Shown one piece after another: positions 17,185 to 24,670 of a stretch of DNA of 64,000 bases; positions within the stretch are counted from its first letter, which is position 1; the number at the start of each line of letters is the position of its first letter. The DNA lies in the NCBI GenBank assembly GCA_039810245.1, contig JBDHWQ010000018.1:1-64000 (forward strand). Direction: 5' to 3'. The translations under genes and the position numbers were made by a program. Below the pieces are notes generated by a model that saw only the letters and a list, made by a program, of their open reading frames with translations, had not been told where the DNA came from and did no database searches. The DNA comes from CALDSL01 sp039810245 (GTDB taxonomy: Bacteria; Chloroflexota; Anaerolineae; Anaerolineales; Anaerolineaceae).

Positions 17185-17880
17185 GTGAAAACCATCGAAT
17201 TCTATGGAGCCGGGTTCCCCTACAGCCCGATCCAGGAAATGCCGGGCAAGCTGATCGTTCTGGAAGGCACGGATGGCGTGGGACGCTCGACGCAGATCGC
17301 CCTGCTGCGCAACTGGCTGGAAAATCAAGGCTACGCCGTTTCCGATACGGGTCTGAACCGCTCTCCGCTCACCCAACCGGGGTTGGACGCAGCCAAGAGC
17401 GGTCACACGCTCAGTAAACTGACGATGAGTCTGTTCTACGCAACCGATTTTGCCGACCGGCTGGAAAACCAGATTGTCCCCGCGCTGAAAGCTGGTTTTA
17501 CGGTGCTCTCTGACCGCTACTTCTATTCCACCATCGCGCGTGACGTGGTACGCGGCGCCGACCCGGAATGGGTGCGCAAGGTGTATGGCTTTGCGCTAAA
17601 GCCCACGCGCGTTTTTTACCTGCGCGCCGACCTGCAAACCATTCTTTCTCGCACGGTGCACGGGCCGGGTTTTAATTACTGGGAATCGGGCATGGATGTA
17701 AGCCGGGCTGACAACCTGTACGACAGCTTTATTGCGTACCAGACGCGCCTGATCGAGCAGTTTGACCGTATTGCCGAAGAGTATGGGCTGACGGTGATTG
17801 ATGCCAACCAGCCGATAGACGACGTGTTCGATGAACTTCGGCGCCATATTCACGCGTTGATGCTGGACGAGAACGCGTAA
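17185..17880 (+). CDS. Thymidylate-kinase-like protein with altered P-loop (second of tandem pair)
   Basis: This 231-residue paralogue keeps the fold markers FADRLENQIVPALKAGF and LSDRYFYSTIARDVVRG. In its P-loop, EGTDGVGRST, the catalytic lysine is arginine (R34). Most P-loop kinases lose activity when this lysine is replaced, so the protein may be a regulatory or structural partner of the first copy, or bind phosphate differently. It also has an extra N-terminal segment of about 20 residues before the first strand. The GTG start has CAGGGAG upstream; its frame is open further upstream inside the previous gene, but that part is shadow. Confidence 0.75.
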   Translation: MKTIEFYGAGFPYSPIQEMPGKLIVLEGTDGVGRSTQIALLRNWLENQGYAVSDTGLNRSPLTQPGLDAAKSGHTLSKLTMSLFYATDFADRLENQIVPALKAGFTVLSDRYFYSTIARDVVRGADPEWVRKVYGFALKPTRVFYLRADLQTILSRTVHGPGFNYWESGMDVSRADNLYDSFIAYQTRLIEQFDRIAEEYGLTVIDANQPIDDVFDELRRHIHALMLDENA

Positions 17881-17897
17881 TCCTGCGAAGGGGTTGC

Positions 17898-18953
17898 ATG
17901 AAAACAGGTATGGAAGAGAGCGTGTGCGTGTTTGGCAGCGGCGCCCTGCTGCGCGGCGCGCGCGCCATGCAAGAAGAGACGACCGGGGTGCGCCAGGGCG
18001 GCGATATCGAGTATGTACACCGCATGCGCGTGGCCTCGCGCCGGCTGCGCACGGCCCTGGCGTTGTTTGGGGGCTGCCTGCCAGCCAAAAAACTGGTAAA
18101 GTGGGAGAAGGAGGTACGCAGCATCACGCGCGCGCTGGGCGCAGCGCGCGACACGGATGTGCAGCTCGCGCTGCTGCAGGCAATGATGCGTGCCGCGCCG
18201 CTGCCGGAACAGAGACCCGGCCTGCGGCGGCTTGCGCTGCGCCTGTGGCAGAAGCGCGAGCGGATGCAGAAAAAGGTGGTGAAGGCGCTGAACGCCCTGG
18301 AAAGCGCTCAGACGCTGGCGCAAATCCGGGCGGCGGCGGAGCCGCTGGCAGCGCGGCAGGGCGAGGTTTACATTTACACGCCAGGACTATATCACCTGGG
18401 CTACCAGTCGATCAGCGCGGCACTGGATGCATTCCTGGCCTTTGAGAGTATCATCTGGCAGCCGGAAAAGGTGCAGGAACTGCATGCCATGCGCATCGCG
18501 GCCAAACACCTGCGTTACTCGCTCGAATCCTTCGCCGCGCTTTACCCGGATGAGCTTAAACCCTTTATCGGTGTCATGCGGAAAGCGCAGGAACTGCTGG
18601 GCGATATCCACGACAGCGACGTGTGGACCACCTACCTGCCGCAGTTTCGCGAAGAAGAAACCGCGCGCATCTACAAGTTCTACGGCACGCGCGCGCCGGC
18701 CAAACGGTTGGAGCCAGGGTTGGCCTACTTCGCCGAAAATCGGGCACGCTTCCGCGAAGAAACGTATGCCAAATTCCTCGAAAGCTGGATCGAATGGCAG
18801 AATGACTCGGTGTGGGACGCGCTGCGTAAGACGATCAACCTGCCCTTCTTCCACGTGGAGCGCGTGACACCCAACCCGCGGCGTAAGGCGCAAAAAGAAG
18901 CGCCCGCCACGCAGCAAACGACGCAGGAAGCAAGCGGAGATGCGCCTGTATGA
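17898..18953 (+). CDS. CHAD domain protein (predicted polyphosphate-binding)
   Basis: This 351-residue helical protein has both half-repeats of a CHAD domain: VHRMRVASRRLRTALALF (about residues 40-57) and LHAMRIAAKHLRYSLESF (about 196-213), each with the conserved His and stacked basic residues, followed by LGAARDTDVQL and LGDIHDSDVW. CHAD domains bind polyphosphate through these basic helices and often target proteins to polyphosphate granules. No CYTH triphosphatase domain is fused. The last 25 residues are polar and probably disordered. The ATG follows GAAGGGG, and the stop overlaps the phosphoesterase start by 4 bases. Confidence 0.9.
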   Translation: MKTGMEESVCVFGSGALLRGARAMQEETTGVRQGGDIEYVHRMRVASRRLRTALALFGGCLPAKKLVKWEKEVRSITRALGAARDTDVQLALLQAMMRAAPLPEQRPGLRRLALRLWQKRERMQKKVVKALNALESAQTLAQIRAAAEPLAARQGEVYIYTPGLYHLGYQSISAALDAFLAFESIIWQPEKVQELHAMRIAAKHLRYSLESFAALYPDELKPFIGVMRKAQELLGDIHDSDVWTTYLPQFREEETARIYKFYGTRAPAKRLEPGLAYFAENRARFREETYAKFLESWIEWQNDSVWDALRKTINLPFFHVERVTPNPRRKAQKEAPATQQTTQEASGDAPV

Positions 18954-19702
18954 AAATCGCGCTGATCGGTGATGTGCACGCCAACCTGCCGGCGCTGGAA
19001 GCCGTGCTGGCGCACGCGGCCGCAGAAGGAGCGCAGGCAGTCTGGAACATCGGCGATATGGTGGGGTATAACGCCTTCCCGGAAGAAGTGGTGCGGATGC
19101 TGCGCGAGCGCGAGGACGTGACCAGCATCCTGGGTAACTATGACCAGAAAGCGCTCAAAGCACCGGATAAAGTGTACAAGTGGGCCGGGAACAAAGACCC
19201 GCGCAAGGTACGGTCGTTTCTATGGTCGTACGAGCAGCTCAGCCAGGACAGCCGGGCATACCTGCGCAGCCTGCCCGAGCAGCGCGATTTGATGGCCGAA
19301 GGCTGGCGCGTGCTGCTGGCGCACGGCAGCCCGGCCTCAATAAACGAGCACCTGTTCACCGACACGCCCGAAGAACGTATGTGCGCGCTGGCAGCCATGA
19401 CCGCGGCGCAAATTATCGTGATCGGCCATTCGCACCAGCCATTCCTGCGACCGGTGGAGGAAACCTGGTTTATCAATACCGGCAGTGTAGGCCGCCCGGA
19501 TGACGGCGATCCGCGCGCCTCGTATGCGCTGCTGGAGCTGCTGCCGGGTGTGCGTGCCTGCCAGCATTACCGCATCGATTATGATGTAGAGCGCGCGGCG
19601 CGCGCTATCCTCGAGCGCGGGCTGCCGCCCGAATTTGCCGAAATGATCCGCCAGGGGCGCAACCTGGATTCGGTGGATAACAGCGATGGAAACGAACCCT
19701 GA
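18950..19702 (+). CDS. Calcineurin-like metallophosphoesterase (YfcE/MJ0936 type)
   Basis: This 250-residue two-metal phosphoesterase has D8 and H10 (LIGDVHANL), D36 (NIGDMVGYN), N63 (LGNYD), a later AHGS and the final GHSHQPF near residue 161, then the NTGSVGRP turn of the YfcE/MJ0936 group. Known relatives hydrolyse phosphodiesters or phosphomonoesters; the natural substrate of this group is mostly unknown. Its ATG overlaps the CHAD stop (ATGA) and its last 17 bases overlap the HD gene. The tight coupling to CHAD and a Ppx/GppA-type HD domain suggests work on polyphosphate or on a nucleotide linked to it. Confidence 0.88.
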   Translation: MKIALIGDVHANLPALEAVLAHAAAEGAQAVWNIGDMVGYNAFPEEVVRMLREREDVTSILGNYDQKALKAPDKVYKWAGNKDPRKVRSFLWSYEQLSQDSRAYLRSLPEQRDLMAEGWRVLLAHGSPASINEHLFTDTPEERMCALAAMTAAQIIVIGHSHQPFLRPVEETWFINTGSVGRPDDGDPRASYALLELLPGVRACQHYRIDYDVERAARAILERGLPPEFAEMIRQGRNLDSVDNSDGNEP

Positions 19703-20303
19703 CCTGGCCGGCAGCGCGAACAGCATCCTTCAATCGGCCCGGCTGCTGGGCGAGCATTGCAATGTGGAACAGGGGCACACGCAGCAGGTAACGCGGCTGG
19801 CGCTGCGCCTATTCGATGAGCTGCACGAGGTGCACCAGATGGACCCGGCCGACCGTCTGCGACTGGAATGCGCGGCCCTGCTGCATGATATTGGCTGGCT
19901 GGAAGGGCGTAAAGGCCACCACCGTGCCGCGCTGCGCATTATTCTGGAGACGCCGCTGCTGGCGCTGGACAGCAAGGAACGCCTGATCATCGGGTCAATT
20001 GCACGCTACCATCGCAAAAGCCTGCCCTCGCAGGCCCACGACCACTTTGCCGCATTGGAAACTCATGATCAGGATACGGTCAGCAAACTGGCAGCGCTGC
20101 TGCGGCTGGCGGATGGGCTAGACTACGATCACCTGGGCCGCGTGCTGGAACTGGCGTGTAAGATCCGACCACGCAAGGTGGTGCTGCGCGTGACCGCGAC
20201 GCAGTTCACGCGCGATGAGCAGCGCGACGCGCTAAAAAAGGGTGACCTGTTCGAACTGGTATTTCAGCGCAAGCTGGACATGGACTGGTCACCGCCGCTA
20301 TAA
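19686..20303 (+). CDS. Free-standing Ppx/GppA C-terminal-type HD domain protein
   Basis: This 205-residue protein aligns by motif to the C-terminal HD domain of exopolyphosphatase/guanosine pentaphosphatase: H31 (GHTQQVTRLALRL), H67-D68 (ALLHDIGWLEG), H78-H79 (GHHRAALRIIL), then IARYHRKSLP and LAALLRLADGLDYDH. In Ppx/GppA this domain follows the ASKHA catalytic domain, which is absent here. It may be a metal-dependent phosphohydrolase acting with another subunit, or a polyphosphate- or (p)ppGpp-binding module. It is the last gene of the operon. The Ppx/GppA similarity is from my reading of motifs and would need a profile search. Confidence 0.8.
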   Translation: METNPDLAGSANSILQSARLLGEHCNVEQGHTQQVTRLALRLFDELHEVHQMDPADRLRLECAALLHDIGWLEGRKGHHRAALRIILETPLLALDSKERLIIGSIARYHRKSLPSQAHDHFAALETHDQDTVSKLAALLRLADGLDYDHLGRVLELACKIRPRKVVLRVTATQFTRDEQRDALKKGDLFELVFQRKLDMDWSPPL

Positions 20304-20314
20304 GCCGGACATGT

Positions 20315-20343
20315 TTGTCTGCGCCCGCAAGTTTTCCTATGAT
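20315..20343 (+). promoter_or_regulatory. Promoter of the SAM hydroxide adenosyltransferase gene
   Basis: TTGTCT (20315-20320), a 17-base spacer and TATGAT (20338-20343) make a plausible sigma-70 promoter. Transcription would start near 20350, giving a leader of about 23 bases that contains AGGA before the ATG at 20373. Confidence 0.55.
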
Positions 20344-20372
20344 GATACCCAAACACAACCAGGAATAGGTGA

Positions 20373-21167
20373 ATGATGCCAACAATATGCCTGCTGACCG
20401 ATTTTGGCACGCGTGACGGCTACCCGGCGGTGATGAAAGGCGTAATCCTATCGATCTGCCCGGCAGCGCAGTTCGTGGACATCACGCATGAAACTGGCGC
20501 GCAAAACGTGATGGAAGGCGCGCTTACGCTGCGGCGCGTTTCGGCATATTTCCCGGCCGGGACCATCTTCCTCGCGGTGGTGGACCCTGGCGTAGGCACG
20601 GAGCGGCGCCCGCTTGCCGCGCGTATTGGCGAGCACTACTTTGTGGGGCCGGATAACGGCTTATTTGGGCTGCACATCCAGTCAGCGCTGCAAAGCGCGC
20701 AGCCGGTGGAGATGGTGCATCTCGACCGGCCGGCCTACCTGCGTGACGAGATCAGCAACGTGTTCCACGGGCGGGATGTCTTCGCGCCGGCCGCGGCGCA
20801 CCTGGCATGCGGTGTGCCGCTGGCGGAGATGGGATCACCGGTGACCAATCCTGTGAACCTGGAAATCCCCGCGCCGCACCCGCGTGAAGGCGGGCTGCGT
20901 GGTCAGGTGGTGCACGTAGATCACTTTGGCAGCCTGGCCACCAATATCACCCGCGCGAATCTTCCGGCAGGCAGCAGCGTGCGTGTACGCGTGGGGGATC
21001 AGATCATCCCCGACCTGGTGCAAACCTTTGGCGATGCGTCCCCGGGCAGCCTGGTCGCGCTGATCGACAGCGATGGCGCGCTGGCCGTGGCGGTGGTCAA
21101 TGGCAGCGCCGCGCAGCGATTGGGCGTTGGGTTTGGTGAGCCGGTGGAAGTGGACTGGGACGTTTAG
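20373..21167 (+). CDS. SAM hydroxide adenosyltransferase (DUF62 family)
   Basis: This 264-residue protein is of the fluorinase/duf62 family: LTDFGTRDGYPAVMKG at the N-terminus, VVDPGVGTERRP, FVGPDNGLFG, HGRDVFAPAAAHLA, and the C-terminal HVDHFGSLATNIT. The Asp-Arg-His triad of hydroxide-using members fits VVDPGVGTERRP and the HGRD segment. Such enzymes split S-adenosylmethionine with water into adenosine and methionine in the cytoplasm. The physiological reason is not settled. The gene ends in a 4-base overlap with the converging ecfT-like gene. An ATG at 20376 is an equally possible start. Confidence 0.9.
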   Translation: MMPTICLLTDFGTRDGYPAVMKGVILSICPAAQFVDITHETGAQNVMEGALTLRRVSAYFPAGTIFLAVVDPGVGTERRPLAARIGEHYFVGPDNGLFGLHIQSALQSAQPVEMVHLDRPAYLRDEISNVFHGRDVFAPAAAHLACGVPLAEMGSPVTNPVNLEIPAPHPREGGLRGQVVHVDHFGSLATNITRANLPAGSSVRVRVGDQIIPDLVQTFGDASPGSLVALIDSDGALAVAVVNGSAAQRLGVGFGEPVEVDWDV

Positions 21168-22039
21168 ATCAGGTTGAGGAACCAGTCCGGCATCCAGAAC
21201 TGGCCAAAACCAAACCCATAGCGCACCACCAGACTGCCGATCATGACGATCAGGCCAAAGGCAATGATGGCCTTATCCCACCATTGGTAGGTAAGTGGCT
21301 GCACCCAGGTGCGCTTGCGCAGCCCAAAGCAGCGCAGATCCATGGCGTTGGTGATGTCTTCGCCACTGAGGATGGCATTCATCGTCACCGGCACCACCAG
21401 CGGGGCCATCTTGCGGATCTGGGAGATGATGCCGCCGCTCAATTTTTCGACCTCAAAGCCGCGCGCGCGCTGTGCATCCAGCGTGACGGAAAAATCACGC
21501 CCAAGGGTGGGCACAAAGCGGAAGGCCAGGTCCATCGAAAACGCGAAGCGGTCAGGCAGCCCCATGCCGCCAAACGAAACGCCATAGGTGCGCGGGTCGA
21601 TGGTGAATGGGATGATAAAGAACAACACCGCCATGGTCATCATGCGCACGATCTGCGTGAGGGCGAAAAATACCTTTTCCAGTGTCAGGTTGATGGTGAT
21701 GGCGCGCTCGGTAAATGGCAGCGGGATCGAGCCCGTCCAGAAGGAATGCGTGCCCTGCAGCACGCTGGTTGGCCCGGCGCGGCCCGTGATCAGGGTGTTG
21801 ATGCCGACAATGATGACGATAAAGAACAGGATAAACAGCCAGGGGCGGTAGGTTTCCTGCCAGGTCAGGCGAGTGAGCGCATATTGGAACATGACCAGCG
21901 CAAAAAAACCGAGCAGCACGCGGATGTCCCAGAACTGCGTGATGGCGATCAGCAGCATAAACGATACCAGCCAGCGTGCGCGCGGGTCCACTTTTTCGAG
22001 CAGGCTGTTGCGTTTGCGATAACGCCAGGCGACGAGCAT
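21164..22039 (-). CDS. ecfT: ECF transporter transmembrane protein EcfT-like
   Basis: This 291-residue membrane protein has about five to six hydrophobic segments and a cytoplasmic coupling region. The first Ala-Arg-Gly signature is clear (AQRARGFE); the second is altered (DLRCFGLRKR instead of ARGF). EcfT couples the two ATPases to the substrate-binding S component. It lies 73 bases after the S-component gene on the same strand, with a 15-base-pair hairpin between them. Its stop overlaps the stop of the SAM hydroxide adenosyltransferase gene. Confidence 0.88.
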   Translation of the reverse strand: MLVAWRYRKRNSLLEKVDPRARWLVSFMLLIAITQFWDIRVLLGFFALVMFQYALTRLTWQETYRPWLFILFFIVIIVGINTLITGRAGPTSVLQGTHSFWTGSIPLPFTERAITINLTLEKVFFALTQIVRMMTMAVLFFIIPFTIDPRTYGVSFGGMGLPDRFAFSMDLAFRFVPTLGRDFSVTLDAQRARGFEVEKLSGGIISQIRKMAPLVVPVTMNAILSGEDITNAMDLRCFGLRKRTWVQPLTYQWWDKAIIAFGLIVMIGSLVVRYGFGFGQFWMPDWFLNLI

Positions 22040-22058
22040 GGAAACCTCAATTCAAGGG

Positions 22059-22097
22059 CCGGTTACGGAGCGGATACAGCCGCCGCTCCGTAACCGG
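22059..22097 (-). repeat. Perfect 15-bp hairpin between ecfS and ecfT
   Basis: CCGGTTACGGAGCGG at 22059-22073 is perfectly inverted at 22083-22097 around 9 bases. It has no T-tract on either strand, so an intercistronic processing or stability element is more likely than a full terminator. Confidence 0.7.
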
Positions 22098-22112
22098 TAG
22101 AAAGGCGCGGCG

Positions 22113-22661
22113 TCAGCGGCCGGAACGAGCCGCGATGGCGTCGTAGGCTACCATCAGGATGGGAACCAGCACCAGGCCATTGACCAGGTTGGAGAGCGCG
22201 GAAGGCACAAAATATCCGACGATAGCTGTGTTGAGATCTACCCCGGAGAGCGGGATTTCGAGCAGCGAGGAAAAGAGCATGCCGAACACCACGCCAATAA
22301 CGACGAAGATTTCGGCCTTGAGAATGCTCGAGCCGGCCTTAAAGCTGCTGATGGTGGGGTAAATCAGGCCGGGGATGAGGCCCATAATGCCGTTGCCAAT
22401 ATCCCACGACCACCAGAAGCCGTAACCGGAGAGGAAGTCGCCCAGCATATTGCCCACCGCGCCGGCGATGAAACCAACGATGGGGCCAAAAGCAACGCCG
22501 AAGAACATGGGGATGGCCACGGCCGGCCGCAGGGAAAGGTTTCCGGCGGCGGGCAGCGCCAGGAAGTTGGTCGCCCAGGAAAACAGGCCATACAGTGCCG
22601 CGCCGATGGCGGCAAAAACGACTTCACGCGTCCCAAACTGCCATAACGATTTGCGTTCCAT
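22113..22661 (-). CDS. ECF transporter substrate-binding S component, substrate unknown
   Basis: This 182-residue protein has about five to six membrane segments. The stretch LSLRPAVAIPMFFGVAFGP, then GFIAGAVGNMLGDFLSG and IMGLIPGLIYP, is typical of ECF S components of the riboflavin-transporter-like Pfam group, which covers several vitamins and nucleoside-like substrates. It captures a micronutrient and docks on EcfT. A textbook AAGGAGG precedes the ATG. No vitamin gene or riboswitch marks the substrate; the SAM hydroxide adenosyltransferase next door is the only clue. Confidence 0.8.
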   Translation of the reverse strand: MERKSLWQFGTREVVFAAIGAALYGLFSWATNFLALPAAGNLSLRPAVAIPMFFGVAFGPIVGFIAGAVGNMLGDFLSGYGFWWSWDIGNGIMGLIPGLIYPTISSFKAGSSILKAEIFVVIGVVFGMLFSSLLEIPLSGVDLNTAIVGYFVPSALSNLVNGLVLVPILMVAYDAIAARSGR

Positions 22662-22779
22662 ACGTTCCTCCTTGAAAAACCTTACGTTACAAAACCCGAA
22701 TGAAAGAAAGACCAGTGCAGAAAGCCATCAAACGTGCGAGCACCTCCCTTCATGGCAAAACCCCGCGAGGGAAGAAAAG

Positions 22780-24426
22780 TTATCCCGGCGGTGCAACACC
22801 GGCGCGATGCGCGAGCAGCTCGGCGCGCATAAATGCGCCGGTGCGCGGGAACAGGCGGCGGTTGAGGTCGAGCAGCGAGGTAGGCAGCACCCGGCTGCGG
22901 CGCAGCAAGTCATCATCTTTGAGCACTTCGTGCGGCGGGCCGTCGGCAATGACGCGGCCATCGTACACCAGCAGCACGCGGTTGGCGTAAATGACCGACA
23001 GGTCGACATCATGGGTGATAAAGAGGATCGAATCGAATCCCGGCATCTGCAGGATTACATCCATGAAGGACATGTAATTCCAGTAGTCCTGCCCGGCGGT
23101 AGGCTCGTCCATCATCAGGATCCGCGAGCGCATGGCCAGCACCGCGGCGATGCCAATGCGCTTTTGCTGCCCGAATGACAGTGCCAGCGGGGGGGAATCA
23201 ATCTCGGATTCCAGGCGCACGGTCTGCAAGGCCATATCTACATCGGCGCGGATGCGCTCGGGCGCGTGCTTGAGATTTTTGGGGCCAAAGGCCAGCTCTT
23301 CGCGCACCGTCTGCGCAAAGAGCATCTGCGATGGACTCTGGAACACATAACCGATGGTGTTGGCGGCCTGGGCTACGGAGATATCGCGCGTATTCTTGCC
23401 TTCCAGCAGAACGCTGCCGCTGGTGGGCTTGATCAGACCCATGGCATGCTTGACCAGCGTGGATTTACCCGCCCCGTTGTGGCCGAGAATGGCGATCACA
23501 TCACCGCAATGGATGGTGAGATTGATATCGTGAAGCACCTCCGGCAGGTCTGGCGCATAGCGGAAGGAGACGTTTTGGAACTCCACCAGCGCGTCGCTGC
23601 CGCCAGGCTTCAGGTACGGCTCGAAGTGCGGCGCGGGCTCAACGGCAGCACGCTCCATCACTACCTGCGCCGGCAGCTTAATGCGGTGGTAATCTACAAC
23701 CTGCATCAGCCCATCCGCCTGGCCGGAATAGATCTGCTCGCCATCATCCAGATAAAGCACCGAATCAGGCTTAACCGCGAGCACATCTTCCACGCGGTGC
23801 TCCACCAGCAGGATAGAAATACCCTCATCCGCCAGGCGACGGAATAGCTGCAGCGCCTCGTGGGCCGAAGCCGGGTCGAGACTGGCCAGCGGTTCGTCCA
23901 GCAGCAAAATCTTTGGGCGCATGGCCAGCACGCCAGCCAGGGCCACTTTCTGTTTCTCGCCGCCGGAAATGCCAAAAGTTTCGCGGTCCCGCAGGTGCAG
24001 AATGCCCAGGTAGTCGAGAGTCTCATCCACACGACGAGTCATTTCCTCGGGAGAAAGGCCCAGGTTCTCCAGACCGAAGGCCACATCGTTGAGAACGTAA
24101 CTGCCAACGATCTGGCGCTCAGGGTCTTGCAGCAGCGTGCCAACCACCTGCGACAGCTCGGCCATGGTCATTTCGCGCGCCGGGCGGCCGAACAGGTCAA
24201 TCTCGCCGGATAATTCGCCGCGGTAAGTGCGCGGAATCAGCCCGTTAATACAGCGCATCAGGGTCGTCTTGCCACAGCCGCTGGAACCGGCCAGCAGCAT
24301 CAGCTCGCCGGGATGCAGGTCGAACTGGATGGCGTGAATCGCCGGCTGCTGCCGGATGCGGTAGCGGAAGGTAAGATTACGGACGGAGAGTGGAATGGCC
24401 GGCGAAGATTCCAATGCATTCCTCAA
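22780..24426 (-). CDS. ecfA: Fused ECF transporter ATPase (EcfA-EcfA' in one chain)
   Basis: This 548-residue protein has two ABC ATPase domains. Domain 1 (about 10-235): AGSSGCGKTTL, ISGGEKQKV, ILLLDEPLASLDP. Domain 2 (about 285-510): GHNGAGKSTL, ALSFGQQKRIG (LSFGQ for LSGGQ), RILMMDEPTAGQD, LFITHDVDLS. Fused ATPases that serve an ECF module are known from several phyla. No ATG start exists: TTG at 24424-24426 or TTG at 24412-24414, the latter with GAGGA 5 bases upstream. It is the first gene of the ecfAA'-ecfS-ecfT set; 118 bases separate it from ecfS and hold only a short CCC/GGG hairpin near 22765. Confidence 0.9.
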   Translation of the reverse strand: MRNALESSPAIPLSVRNLTFRYRIRQQPAIHAIQFDLHPGELMLLAGSSGCGKTTLMRCINGLIPRTYRGELSGEIDLFGRPAREMTMAELSQVVGTLLQDPERQIVGSYVLNDVAFGLENLGLSPEEMTRRVDETLDYLGILHLRDRETFGISGGEKQKVALAGVLAMRPKILLLDEPLASLDPASAHEALQLFRRLADEGISILLVEHRVEDVLAVKPDSVLYLDDGEQIYSGQADGLMQVVDYHRIKLPAQVVMERAAVEPAPHFEPYLKPGGSDALVEFQNVSFRYAPDLPEVLHDINLTIHCGDVIAILGHNGAGKSTLVKHAMGLIKPTSGSVLLEGKNTRDISVAQAANTIGYVFQSPSQMLFAQTVREELAFGPKNLKHAPERIRADVDMALQTVRLESEIDSPPLALSFGQQKRIGIAAVLAMRSRILMMDEPTAGQDYWNYMSFMDVILQMPGFDSILFITHDVDLSVIYANRVLLVYDGRVIADGPPHEVLKDDDLLRRSRVLPTSLLDLNRRLFPRTGAFMRAELLAHRAGVAPPG

Positions 24427-24670
24427 TGGTTACGGGGTAGATAGGCTTATTATACGCCAGCGTGGAAACGCGGGATGCGAAAAAGGGATAAATTTAGGAC
24501 GTTGTTTAGACAAGAATCCAGACTTCCATCTGGAACAAGCTTCACCGCCGTGACTTTAATACCAGTGAATGCCTTGAGGCTGATCCAGTTGATCGCACCC
24601 GTCGATGGATGCTGGAATTCTACTAATGATACAATGAATTTCCCACAAGACGAAGCTAGAAGGAGCACCT
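24427..24670. other. Divergent intergenic region between ecfA and moxR
   Basis: A minus-strand TATAAT (24449-24454) serves the ECF genes. On the plus strand TACAAT (24630-24635) and AGGAG (24661-24665) precede moxR. A small hairpin (TCCAGA/TCTGGA) lies near 24520-24540. I find no gene or clear riboswitch here. Confidence 0.4.

Noticed and set aside
16439..17880. Polyphosphate kinase 2 identity for the tandem kinases
   Set aside because: The P-loop and DRY arrangement follow thymidylate kinase; I see none of the PPK2 signature segments.
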